A stretch of 64,000 nucleotides of DNA from Streptomyces roseicoloratus. GTDB lineage: Bacteria; Actinomycetota; Actinomycetes; Streptomycetales; Streptomycetaceae. The stretch's first letter is position 1, and each line of letters opens with the position of its first letter. Under the pieces are notes generated by a model that was not told where the DNA came from, made no database searches, and worked only from the letters and a program-made list of their open reading frames with translations. The stretch lies in the NCBI RefSeq assembly GCF_004117935.1, contig NZ_SDOY01000086.1:1-64000 (forward strand), read 5' to 3'. This document shows positions 45,373 to 53,777 of the stretch, piece after piece. Both the position numbers and the translations under genes were made by a program.

Positions 45373-46675
45373 CGTCGCCGGCCCCCCGGCCGCCCCAGCG
45401 TCCCGCGTGCTCCACCAGGAACCAGCCCGCCAGGGCCATGGCCACGGCGGCCGGGGCGGTCACCCGTACGGCTATCAGGGCGGCCGTGTGACCCTCCAGG
45501 AGGCCGCCGAGGCCGGTCATCGACAGGCCGAGGACCCCGAGGAGCGCCAGCGTGATGCCGAGCGCGGCGAGCGGGCCGCCCGCGGCGGTCGCCGGGCCCG
45601 GCGGAACCGGGTGCTCGAAGCGCCGGAACACGGCGACCAGCAGAGCGGTCACCAGCGCCGCCGCCGCGAGGCGCGGCGGGACCTGCGCCCACCACGCCGC
45701 CGTCGCCGGCTCCGGCAGCCGGACGCCGAGGGCGAGCAGCGCCCCGTACACGCCGAGCATCGCCGTCAGGTGCCACAGGAACGCCGTCATCGCGAGCCCG
45801 TTCGCGGCGACGACCCCGCGCCACACCCGCGCCCGGGCCGTGAGGCGGGCGCCCGGCCCCTTCAGGAGCTCGACCGCGCCCACCAGCCACAGGCCGTGGC
45901 AGAGCAGGGCCAGGGTCGGCGGGGCCATGTTGGAGACCTCCTCGCCGGGCATGCCGACCATGGACAGCGGGTACGGCCCGAACGCGACGAGCGCGGCGGC
46001 GCCGAGCAGACCGGCGCCCGCGAGCAGCGCCGGGCGGCGGATCATGCCGTCCGCGCGCAGGAAGCCGAGCTGGTGGACCGCCAGCCAGACGAGCGCGAAG
46101 TTCAGGAACTCCACGTACGGCACGCCCGCCGCGAAGCGCAGCACGTCCACCGCCACCGCGCCGGCCGCGAGGGCGGCGAAGGCGCCCCAGCCGTACCGCC
46201 CGTGGAGCCTCAGGAGCGGCGGCGTGAAGGCGACCATCGCGAGGTAGACGCCGATGAACCACAGCGGCTGGGTGACGAGCCGCAGCGCGACGCCGGTCAG
46301 TCCGCCGTCCGCGCCCAGCAGTTGCAGGACCAGCGCCAGCGCGCCCCACACGCCGATGAAGACCATCGTCGGCCGCAGCAGCCGCTGCAGCCGGGCGCGC
46401 AGGAACTCCGCGTACCGCGGCCGCGAGCGGTGGGCGAGGGCGTGCGAGAAGCCGCCGACGAAGAAGAAGACGGGCATCACCTGGAGCGCCCAGGTGAGGA
46501 CCTGCAGCCCGGGCACGACCGCGAGCAGGTTGCCCACCTGCCCGCCGGGCGTCACGGCGGCCATCAGCCAGTGGCCGAGGACGACGACGGCGAGGGAGGC
46601 GACGCGGAGCAGGTCGACGTACCGGTCGCGGGTCACCGGGGTCGCGGCGGCGAGGTCACGCGCACTCATTCCCAT
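45350..46675 (-). CDS. Acyltransferase-3 family integral membrane protein
   Basis: 441 residues, ATG at 46675 (46669 possible). VDLLRVASLAVVVLGHWLMA with catalytic-type His, MPVFFFVGGFSHALA, RLLRPTMVFI and about ten membrane spans match Acyl_transf_3 (OafB/NolX-like). Transfers acyl groups to surface carbohydrate or other acceptors at the membrane; acceptor unknown. Monocistronic. Confidence 0.88.
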   Translation of the reverse strand: MGMSARDLAAATPVTRDRYVDLLRVASLAVVVLGHWLMAAVTPGGQVGNLLAVVPGLQVLTWALQVMPVFFFVGGFSHALAHRSRPRYAEFLRARLQRLLRPTMVFIGVWGALALVLQLLGADGGLTGVALRLVTQPLWFIGVYLAMVAFTPPLLRLHGRYGWGAFAALAAGAVAVDVLRFAAGVPYVEFLNFALVWLAVHQLGFLRADGMIRRPALLAGAGLLGAAALVAFGPYPLSMVGMPGEEVSNMAPPTLALLCHGLWLVGAVELLKGPGARLTARARVWRGVVAANGLAMTAFLWHLTAMLGVYGALLALGVRLPEPATAAWWAQVPPRLAAAALVTALLVAVFRRFEHPVPPGPATAAGGPLAALGITLALLGVLGLSMTGLGGLLEGHTAALIAVRVTAPAAVAMALAGWFLVEHAGRWGGRGAGDVTSRRTR

Positions 46676-46739
46676 GCGGCCACGGTCCCGTCCCGGCCCG
46701 ACGCCCCGTCAGCGCTCGGATACTCAACTCGCGCGTGAG

Positions 46740-46915
46740 TACGAGCGACGCGAGCCCGACCCGCGCACCGGCCGCGCGGACCGCCCGTGCGGACCGCCCG
46801 TGCGAACCCAGCCGTACGCACCGGGCCCCGCGCACCGGCCCCGCGCGCGAACCGGCCGAGCGCAAACCCCCGCACGCGAACCCCCGCACGCGAACCGGCG
46901 GGCCCGGCGGCCCGT
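46740..46915. other. Gene-free low-complexity DNA
   Basis: The 416-bp gap 46676-47091 holds overlapping short repeats of CGCGAACC, CGCACCGG and GTGCGGACCGCCC type and no gene I can support on either strand. Confidence 0.6.
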
Positions 46916-47091
46916 GTGAGGCCGCCGTGCGGGTCCGTCACGCGAACGGGCCTCGTGGGTGGGCGGATGGCGGGCCGGGGTGCGCCGCGTGGGCGACCTC
47001 GCGGCGCGGGCTGCCGGACGGGCGGGCCGGCGGTCCGTCATGTTCGTCTGCAGTCGCACCCCACGGGGTGACCCCCCACAAGGAGAGACCC

Positions 47092-48066
47092 ATGCGCCGC
47101 ACCACCCGCCTCGCCGCCGTCACCGCGGCAGGCGCCGCGCTCAGCGTGCTCGCCGCCGGACCCGCGTCCGCCGGCGACCCGACCGTCACCGATCCGCACG
47201 TCGTCGCCCACTTCGACTTCGCCGCCGGCCAGAACGCGGAGAACATCGCGCTCGAGCCCGACGGCTCCGCCGACATCACCTGGTCCTTCGCCCACCAGGT
47301 CGCCCGTGTCGCCAAGGACGGCACGACCACGGTCATCGCCGCCCTCCCGGACGTGCCGGGCGGGTCGACGCCCGTCGGCGGACCCGCCGCCACCGGCATC
47401 GCCCGCGCCAAGGACGGCACGCTGTACGTCAACTACATCACCGGCACCGACGAGACGGGCGTCTGGCGCATCGCGCCCGGTGGCGGCGAGCCGGAGCAGA
47501 TCGGGTTCTTCCCCGCCGACGCCTTCCCCAACGGGCTCGCCCTCGACGAGGAGTGCGGCACCCTCTACGCCGCCGACTCCGGCAGCGGCGTGGTGTGGAG
47601 CCTGCCGGTGACCGGCGGAACGCCGACCGCCTGGGCGAGCGGCACCGCGCTCGAACCCACCCCGGAGACACCGTTCGGGGCCAACGGCATCAAGGTCCAC
47701 GACGGTGCCGTCTGGGTGTCCAACACCGCCAGGGGCACGCTGCTGCGCATCCCGGTCGGCCCCGAGCCGGAGAAGGCGGCGGGCCCGATCGAGACCCGGG
47801 CGACCGGGCTCCCGTTCATCGACGACTTCACGTTCACCGGACACGGCGACACGGTCCTCGCCGCGCTCATCATGGACGACAAGGTGGAGCTCGTCCGCCC
47901 CGACGGCACCCACAAGACCGTGCTCACCAAGGCGGACGGCCTCGACGGCCCGACCTCCCTCGCGGTGCACGCCAAGAAGGTCTACGTGAACAGCGCCGCC
48001 CTCTTCACCGCGGTGAACCCGGACCCGAACCTGCTCCTGGCCAGGATCTCCAAGAACAAGCTGTAG
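47092..48066 (+). CDS. Secreted SMP-30/NHL-type beta-propeller protein
   Basis: 324 residues from the ATG at 47092 with AAGGAG upstream. Signal peptide RRTTRLAAVTAAGAALSVLA ... ASAG. The blades carry ENIALEPDGSADITW, GIARAKDGTLYVNY, FPNGLALDEECGTLYAADSG, ANGIKVHDGAVWVSNTARGT. This resembles six-bladed lactonase or SMP-30 folds, with the DSG.G and N.I metal-site style residues. Extracellular; substrate unknown. Confidence 0.85.
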   Translation: MRRTTRLAAVTAAGAALSVLAAGPASAGDPTVTDPHVVAHFDFAAGQNAENIALEPDGSADITWSFAHQVARVAKDGTTTVIAALPDVPGGSTPVGGPAATGIARAKDGTLYVNYITGTDETGVWRIAPGGGEPEQIGFFPADAFPNGLALDEECGTLYAADSGSGVVWSLPVTGGTPTAWASGTALEPTPETPFGANGIKVHDGAVWVSNTARGTLLRIPVGPEPEKAAGPIETRATGLPFIDDFTFTGHGDTVLAALIMDDKVELVRPDGTHKTVLTKADGLDGPTSLAVHAKKVYVNSAALFTAVNPDPNLLLARISKNKL

Positions 48067-48100
48067 ACCGCGTCGGCAGGCGGGACTTTCGGCACACGCC

Positions 48101-49063
48101 CTAACCGAGCAGCGTCGCCCCGGCCGCCGGGGAGGTCGCCACGCGGGCCGTCCGGCAGGTGCCGGAGGCGACGAGCGCGGCGGCGACCGACTCGGCGGAC
48201 TCGGCGTCCTTCACCAGGAACGCCGTGGTCGGGCCCGAGCCGGAGACCAGCGCGGCCAGCGCGCCCGCGTCCGTGCCGGCCGCCAGCGTCGCGGCCAGTG
48301 AGGGCCGCAGCGAGAGCGCGGCCGGCTGGAGGTCGTTGGCGAGGGCGCCCGCGAGCGCCGTGGCGTCGCCCGTGCGCAGGGCGTCGAGGAGCACCGGCGA
48401 GGCGACCGGCCCGGGCACGGTCATGCCCTCGTTGAGGCGGTCGAACTCGCCGTACACGGCCGGCGTCGACAGTCCGCCGTCGGCGACCGCGAACACCCAG
48501 TGGAAGGCACCGCCGACCGGCAGCTCCGTGAGTCGCTCGCCGCGGCCGACGCCGAGGGCGGCGCCGCCGACCAGGCTGAACGGCACGTCGCTGCCCAGCT
48601 CGGCGCAGATCTCCAGGAGTTCCTCGCGCGAGGAGTCCAGGCCCCACAGCGCGTCGCAGGCGAGCAGCGCGCCCGCGCCGTCGGCGCTGCCGCCGGCCAT
48701 GCCGCCCGCGACGGGGATGTCCTTGGCGATGTGCAGGTGCACGTCGGGGGCGATGCCGTGCCGGGCGGCGAGCAGTTCGGCGGCCCGCGCGGCCAGGTTG
48801 GTGCGGTCGAGCGGCACCTTGTCGGCGTCGGGGCCCTCACAGGTGACCGTCAGCGCCGCGGCGGGCGTGGCGGTGACCTCGTCGTACAGGGAGACGGCGA
48901 GGAAGACGTTGGCCAGGTCGTGGAAGCCGTCGGGCCGGGCGCCGCCGACCGCGAGCTGGACGTTGACCTTGGCGGGGACCCGTACGGTCACGCCCGCGGC
49001 GGCACCGGCGGCGGCCTCCGTACCCGTACCCGTGCCCGTCCGCGGGTTCACGGCCTCGCTCAC
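48101..49063 (-). CDS. ispE: 4-diphosphocytidyl-2-C-methyl-D-erythritol kinase
   Basis: 320 residues; the GTG at 49063 overlaps the rsmA stop (GTGA). GHMP kinase with [37 protein letters not shown] (ATP loop) and [12 protein letters not shown]. Fourth step of the MEP isoprenoid pathway. The N-terminal ~22 residues ([17 protein letters not shown]) are low complexity. The ispE-rsmA linkage is standard in actinobacteria. Confidence 0.96.
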   Translation of the reverse strand: MSEAVNPRTGTGTGTEAAAGAAAGVTVRVPAKVNVQLAVGGARPDGFHDLANVFLAVSLYDEVTATPAAALTVTCEGPDADKVPLDRTNLAARAAELLAARHGIAPDVHLHIAKDIPVAGGMAGGSADGAGALLACDALWGLDSSREELLEICAELGSDVPFSLVGGAALGVGRGERLTELPVGGAFHWVFAVADGGLSTPAVYGEFDRLNEGMTVPGPVASPVLLDALRTGDATALAGALANDLQPAALSLRPSLAATLAAGTDAGALAALVSGSGPTTAFLVKDAESAESVAAALVASGTCRTARVATSPAAGATLLG

Positions 49064-49944
49064 TGCCGGGCCTCCGGCTTGTTCTCGGCGATGCGGGCGA
49101 ACTCCTCGACCGTCAGGGCCTCGCCGCGTGCCTGCGGCGAGATCCCGGCCGCGACCAGGGCCGCCTCGGCCGCGGCGGGCGAGCCCGCCCAGCCGGCGAG
49201 GGCCGCGCGCAGGGTCTTGCGGCGCTGGGCGAAGGCCGCGTCGACGACCGCGAAGACCTCGGCCTTCGTCGCCGTGGTCTTCGGCGGCTCGGCGCGCCGC
49301 ACCAGGGACACCAGGCCGGAGTCGACGTTGGGCGCGGGCCAGAAGACGTTGCGGCCGATGGCGCCGGCCCGCTTGACCTCCGCGTACCAGTTGGCCTTCA
49401 CGGAGGGGACTCCGTACACCTTGTTGCCCGGCTTCGCGGCGAGCCGGTCGGCGACCTCGGCCTGCACCATGACGAGGGTCCGCTCGATGGTCGGGAAGCG
49501 GTCGAGCATGTGCAGCAGCACCGGCACGGCGACGTTGTACGGCAGGTTGGCGACGAGCGCGGTCGGCGCCGGGCCCGGCAGCTCCTGGACGAGCATGGCG
49601 TCGGAGTGGACCAGCGCGAAGCGGTCCTTCCGCTCCGGCATGCGCGCGGCGATCGTCGACGGCAGGGCGGCGGCGAGGATGTCGTCGATCTCGACGGCCG
49701 TCACCCGGTCCGCGGCCTCCAGGAGCGCGAGGGTGAGGGAGCCGAGGCCGGGACCGACCTCCACGACCACGTCGTCGGGGCGCACGCCGGCCGTACGGAC
49801 GATCCGCCGGACCGTGTTCGCGTCGATGACGAAGTTCTGGCCCTTCTGCTTGGTCGGGCGCACGCCGAGGGCGGCGGCCAGCTCGCGGATGTCGGCGGGG
49901 CCGAGGAGGGCGTCGGGACTGTCGGGTCCGGTGGTGGTGCTCAC
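49060..49944 (-). CDS. rsmA: 16S rRNA (adenine1518-N6/adenine1519-N6)-dimethyltransferase
   Basis: 294 residues, GTG start at 49944. [35 protein letters not shown], catalytic [14 protein letters not shown] and [14 protein letters not shown] identify KsgA/RsmA. It dimethylates the 3' helix of 16S rRNA. Coupled to ispE by a 4-nt overlap. Confidence 0.97.
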   Translation of the reverse strand: MSTTTGPDSPDALLGPADIRELAAALGVRPTKQKGQNFVIDANTVRRIVRTAGVRPDDVVVEVGPGLGSLTLALLEAADRVTAVEIDDILAAALPSTIAARMPERKDRFALVHSDAMLVQELPGPAPTALVANLPYNVAVPVLLHMLDRFPTIERTLVMVQAEVADRLAAKPGNKVYGVPSVKANWYAEVKRAGAIGRNVFWPAPNVDSGLVSLVRRAEPPKTTATKAEVFAVVDAAFAQRRKTLRAALAGWAGSPAAAEAALVAAGISPQARGEALTVEEFARIAENKPEARQ

Positions 49945-49993
49945 CGGTACAGCCTACGGGGCGCCCACGGGCCCGGCGGACGGCTCACCCGTG

Positions 49994-51151
49994 TCATCCG
50001 TACAGCCGCCGGCCGCAGTGCGGCCACGGGCTCGCGCCGCGCTGGACGTACAGCTTCTTCGCGCGGAAGGTCTGCTCGGCCGCGGGCGCGTTCTGGGCGA
50101 CGCCGCTGCCGCCGAGGGAGCGCCAGGTGCCGGGGTCGAACTGGTAGAGCCCGCCGTAGGTGCCGGACGGGTCGACGGCGTTCGGCCGGCCGCCGGACTC
50201 GCAGGCGGCGAGCGCGCCCCAGTTCAGGCCGTCGGCGCCGGCGACGGAGGCGGGCAGCGGGCGGGTGCCGATCCGGACGCGCTGGGCGACGGGCTCCCGG
50301 ACGGTCTCCTCGCGGACCCGGCGCGGCCGCTGCCGGACGCCGTTGACCGTCCGCAGCGTGTACGTGACCCGGCGCACGCCCGGCACGCCCTGCCGCTCGA
50401 CGAGCTCGGTGCCCGCGAAGAGCCGCGCGTCGGTGGTCCGCTCGACGGCGAACGGCACGGGTTCCTCGCGGATCTCCTGGGTGCCGGTGATCCGCAGCAC
50501 GGAGATCGTCTGGCCGTCGCGCGGGAAGGAGCCGAGCGGCACGGAGGTGGTGTCCTGGCCGGTGAGGGTGATCCCGGCCGCCTCGACGGCCTCGCGGACG
50601 GTGGCCGCGTTGGTGCGCACGGTCCGCTCGCGGCCGTCGGCGAGCAGGGTGACGGTCCGCTCGGTGCGGACGTCGAGGGCGAGGCCCTGCCGGGAGATGG
50701 GCGCCGAGCGGGAGACCGAGAGGTAGGCGCCCTCGGCGCGCACGCCGAGCTGGCGCAGGGCGCCGTCGACGGTGCGGGCGGTGGTCCACACCTGGCGGCG
50801 CCGGCCGTCGAGGGTGAGGGCGACGGGGCGTCCGTAGCGGACGACGACCTCCTCGCCGTCGGCCAGGGCGGCTCCGGGGGCGGGTGCGACGATGTCGCGC
50901 GGGCCGACCGCCAGGCCCTCGTCGGCGAGCAGCTCCTCGACGTCGTCGGCGAAGGTGTGCAGGGTGCGCGGCACGCCGTCGACCGATAGCCGGACGGCCT
51001 TGTCGTCGGCGACGAAGGCGGTGGTGCCGCCCGCGAGGAACGCCACGACCAGGGCCTGCGGAACGATCCGGCGCAGGCCCTCGGCGACGGGCGGGTTCGC
51101 CTTGCGGCGCCGGGCGGCCCGGCGGGCTCCGGATCGATGCGAAGTGCTCAC
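49994..51151 (-). CDS. Resuscitation-promoting factor (DUF348 x3, G5, Rpf domain)
   Basis: 385 residues, GTG start at 51151. Basic N-terminus then a membrane/signal segment (IVPQALVVAFLAGGTTAFVA), three DUF348 repeats (KAVRLSVDGVPRTLHTFADD, VALTLDGRRRQVWTTARTVD, RTVTLLADGRERTVRTNAAT), a G5 domain (IREEPVPFAVERTTD) and the lysozyme-like Rpf domain (LNWGALAACESGGRPNAVDP) with catalytic Glu and a Cys pair ending HCGRRLYG. Cleaves peptidoglycan in spore germination. Probably the orthologue of S. coelicolor RpfE (recall). Confidence 0.93.
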   Translation of the reverse strand: MSTSHRSGARRAARRRKANPPVAEGLRRIVPQALVVAFLAGGTTAFVADDKAVRLSVDGVPRTLHTFADDVEELLADEGLAVGPRDIVAPAPGAALADGEEVVVRYGRPVALTLDGRRRQVWTTARTVDGALRQLGVRAEGAYLSVSRSAPISRQGLALDVRTERTVTLLADGRERTVRTNAATVREAVEAAGITLTGQDTTSVPLGSFPRDGQTISVLRITGTQEIREEPVPFAVERTTDARLFAGTELVERQGVPGVRRVTYTLRTVNGVRQRPRRVREETVREPVAQRVRIGTRPLPASVAGADGLNWGALAACESGGRPNAVDPSGTYGGLYQFDPGTWRSLGGSGVAQNAPAAEQTFRAKKLYVQRGASPWPHCGRRLYG

Positions 51152-51160
51152 GAGGCCGGG

Positions 51161-51190
51161 ACCCTAGCCCCGCGCCCGGTCACTCTCCAA
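51161..51190 (-). promoter_or_regulatory. Rpf promoter giving a near-leaderless mRNA
   Basis: On the minus strand TTGGAG (51190-51185), 18-bp spacer, TAGGGT (51166-51161), with only 9 nt to the GTG at 51151. No Shine-Dalgarno. Further upstream CGTAACCGTTATGG (51209-51222) is a TAAC-C-GTTA dyad resembling GTNAC-type sites. Confidence 0.55.
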
Positions 51191-51286
51191 AACGACGCGA
51201 CTACCTTGCGTAACCGTTATGGATCGGTGACCAGCGCGGCTCGGGCGGCGGCCGGTCCGGCGTTCGGAGCGCGGCGGCTCCGTGGC

Positions 51287-52156
51287 TCAGTAGTCGAAGG
51301 CGCGGGCGGTGTTGGTCGCGAGGGCCTCCGCCAGCTTCTCCTCCGTGATCCCGCGCACCGCGGCCATCGCCCGGACGGTCACCGGGATGAGGTACGGGGC
51401 GTTGGGGCGGCCGCGGAAGGGCGCGGGCGTGAGGAACGGGGCGTCGGTCTCGACGAGGACGAGCTCCAGCGGGGCGACGGCGAGGGCGTCGCGCAGCGGC
51501 TGGGCGTTCTTGAAGGTGACGTTGCCGGCGAAGGACATGTAGTAGCCCTTGGCCGCGCAGGTCCGGGCCATGTCGGCGTCGCCGGAGTAGCAGTGGAAGA
51601 CGGTCCGCTCGGGCGCGCCCTCCTCGTCGAGGATCCGCAGCACGTCGGCGTGGGCCTCGCGGTCGTGGATGACCAGGGCCTTGCCGTGCCGCTTGGCGAT
51701 CTCGATGTGGGCGCGGAAGGAACGCTCCTGCGCGGCCATGCCCTCGGGGCCGGTGCGGAAGTGGTCGAGGCCGGTCTCGCCGACGCCGAGGACGTGGGGC
51801 AGGGCGGCCAGCCGGTCGATCTCGGCGAGCGCGTCGTCGAGGGCGGCGTCGCCGCCCGCCTCGCGGGCGCCCTGGCGGGACCAGCCGTCGGGGTCGCCCA
51901 GGACGATCCTGGGGGCCTCGTTGGGGTGCAGGGCGACGGCCGCGTGCACGTTCTCGTGGGCGGCGGCGGTCTCGGCGGCCCACTGGGAGCCCTTGATGTC
52001 GCAGCCGACCTGGACGACCGTGGTGACGCCGACGGCGGCGGCCTTGACGAGGGCCTCCTCGACGGTGCCGGACTGCATGTCGAGGTGGGTGTGCGAGTCC
52101 GCGACCGGGACCGGCAGGGGCTCGGGCAGCGGCGGCGGGGCGTCCTTGGAACTCAT
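51287..52156 (-). CDS. tatD: TatD family metal-dependent DNase
   Basis: 289 residues, ATG at 52156. Amidohydrolase TIM barrel with DSHTHLD, GVGETGLDHF, QERSFRAHIEIAKRHGKALV (HDREAH), FHCYSGD and ETDAPFLTP. 3'-5' exonuclease and D-aminoacyl-tRNA deacylase activities are known for relatives. In the minus-strand run with the zinc-ribbon and rsmI genes. Confidence 0.95.
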   Translation of the reverse strand: MSSKDAPPPLPEPLPVPVADSHTHLDMQSGTVEEALVKAAAVGVTTVVQVGCDIKGSQWAAETAAAHENVHAAVALHPNEAPRIVLGDPDGWSRQGAREAGGDAALDDALAEIDRLAALPHVLGVGETGLDHFRTGPEGMAAQERSFRAHIEIAKRHGKALVIHDREAHADVLRILDEEGAPERTVFHCYSGDADMARTCAAKGYYMSFAGNVTFKNAQPLRDALAVAPLELVLVETDAPFLTPAPFRGRPNAPYLIPVTVRAMAAVRGITEEKLAEALATNTARAFDY

Positions 52157-52207
52157 GGCCCGATCGTACGAGGGCCATGAGTTCCGCCGCGAAGCGATAC
52201 CGCGGTC

Positions 52208-52645
52208 CTACTTCCTGGAGCGGAAGGGGTGCAGCAGGTCGGAGAGGTGCCAGTGGTGCGGGACGGGCGGGGGCTCCTCGCCCGCGACGGGGATGTCCTC
52301 GGTCAGTTCCTGTCCGATGGGTCCGGCGATCGACACGGGCTTCGCCGACCGGGCCGCGTGGCTGTGGTGCTCGGTCGCCGCGATCGTGTCGAGCACCGAG
52401 GCGACCTGGCCCGCCCGCATGATCCGTACGACGTGACTGCCGCAGTTCATGCAGGTCGGCCGGGACAGCGGCGACGGGACGCGGACCCCGTCCGCCTTGT
52501 ACACGACATAGGCGTGCCCACGCGCGTCCACGTGGTGCTCGATCTCGTAGGCCTGCTCCCAGCCGTAGCCGCATCTCATGCAGGCGAAGGCGTACGCCTC
52601 ATGGGCGACGGGCGTTCCGGTGCCGGTGCCGGTGATCTCGCTCAT
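52208..52645 (-). CDS. Zinc-ribbon protein of unknown function
   Basis: 145 residues, ATG at 52645 with GAGGAG upstream. Two CxxC knuckles (CMRCGYGW and CMNCGSHVVRI) about 45 residues apart form a probable zinc ribbon in the N-terminal half. The C-terminus ends HHWHLSDLLHPFRSRK. No named family recognised; conserved next to rsmI/tatD in streptomycetes as far as I recall. TCCACTG-AGAC-CAGTGGA (52657-52674) forms a hairpin in its leader. Confidence 0.75.
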   Translation of the reverse strand: MSEITGTGTGTPVAHEAYAFACMRCGYGWEQAYEIEHHVDARGHAYVVYKADGVRVPSPLSRPTCMNCGSHVVRIMRAGQVASVLDTIAATEHHSHAARSAKPVSIAGPIGQELTEDIPVAGEEPPPVPHHWHLSDLLHPFRSRK

Positions 52646-52826
52646 TCCAGCTCCTCTCCACTGAGACCAGTGGACGCCTTTTCGGGCCGGAACGCATCAG
52701 CGCCGGAGAAACCATGGACGCCATTTGGCGTTTCCTTGCCCCGAAGGCCTTCGAGCGGGCCCGCCGCCGGGTTTCCGCTTTGCCTTCAAGATTAGTCCTT
52801 TACCGTACGTGGGGCCTACACGGAAA

Positions 52827-53696
52827 CTACCGGTCCTTTCCCATGCCAGGACCCTCCGCGTTCTTTGCCGCCACGACGGCATCGAACACCTCGCGCTTGG
52901 GAACACCGGCCTCCGCGGCGACCGCCGCGATGGCTTCCTTCCGCCGCTCCCCCGCCTCCTCGCGCACCCGCACCCTGCGCACCAGCTCCGTCGCGTCGAG
53001 CTCGGCGGGTCCGGGCTCCGGGGCGCCCTCGACGACGACGGTGATCTCGCCGCGCACGCCCTCCTTCGCCCAGGCGGCGAGCTCGTCGAGCGCGCCGCGC
53101 CGGACCTCCTCGTACGTCTTGGTCAGCTCCCGGCACACGGCGGCCCGGCGGTCGGCGCCGAAGACCTCGGCCATCGCGGCGAGGGTGTCGTCGAGCCGGT
53201 GCGGGGCCTCGAAGTAGACGAGGGTGCGGCGCTCCTCGGCGACCTCGCGGAGCCGGGAGAGCCGCTCGCCGGCCTTCCGCGGCAGGAAGCCCTCGAAGCA
53301 GAAGCGGTCGACGGGCAGTCCGGACAGGGCGAGCGCGGTGAGCACCGCGGACGGGCCGGGCACGGCGGTGACCTTGATGTCGCGCTCGACGGCGGCGGCG
53401 ACCAGGCGGTAGCCGGGGTCGGAGACGGACGGCATGCCCGCGTCGGTCACCAGCAGCACCCGCGCGCCGCCGGCCAGCGCCTCGACCAGCTCGGGCGTGC
53501 GGGCCGACTCGTTGCCCTCGAAGTAGGAGACCACCCGCCCCCGGGTGTGCACGCCGAGCGCGCGGGTGAGCCCGCGCAGCCTGCGGGTGTCCTCCGCGGC
53601 CACGACGTCCGCGTTCTCCAGTTCGGTGGCGAGCCTCGGCGGAGCGTCCGCGATGTCGCCGATGGGGGTGCCTGCGAGTACCAGCGTTCCTGTCAC
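52827..53696 (-). CDS. rsmI: 16S rRNA (cytidine1402-2'-O)-methyltransferase
   Basis: 289 residues. The GTG at 53696 (VTGTLVLAGTPIGD) is preferred over the ATG at 53705 because GGGAGG lies 9 nt upstream of the GTG but abuts the ATG. TP-methylase fold: GTPIGD, AAEDTRRLRGL, VVSYFEGNE, LLVTDAGMPSVSDPG, FCFEGFLPRK. Divergent from pmt. Confidence 0.96.
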   Translation of the reverse strand: MTGTLVLAGTPIGDIADAPPRLATELENADVVAAEDTRRLRGLTRALGVHTRGRVVSYFEGNESARTPELVEALAGGARVLLVTDAGMPSVSDPGYRLVAAAVERDIKVTAVPGPSAVLTALALSGLPVDRFCFEGFLPRKAGERLSRLREVAEERRTLVYFEAPHRLDDTLAAMAEVFGADRRAAVCRELTKTYEEVRRGALDELAAWAKEGVRGEITVVVEGAPEPGPAELDATELVRRVRVREEAGERRKEAIAAVAAEAGVPKREVFDAVVAAKNAEGPGMGKDR

Positions 53697-53765
53697 AAGG
53701 GTCATCCTCCCAGCCCGCCGGCGGTCCACCCAGCCCGGACAGGCGACGCGCACAGACGCGTTCCC

Positions 53766-53771
53766 TACGAT
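53766..53771 (+). promoter_or_regulatory. -10 element of a leaderless pmt transcript
   Basis: TACGAT lies 6 nt before the GTG at 53778, placing transcription start at or next to the start codon. No Shine-Dalgarno precedes it. Confidence 0.5.
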
Positions 53772-53777
53772 GGCGCG

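Noticed and set aside
46676-47091. Possible small gene in the 416-bp gap before the secreted propeller
   Set aside because: All frames are low-complexity Arg/Pro/Gly translations of short repeats, with no RBS-start combination or homology.
51152-51286. c-di-AMP (ydaO) riboswitch upstream of rpf
   Set aside because: The predicted leader is only a few nucleotides and no aptamer motifs are visible; that element is known for a different rpf gene.
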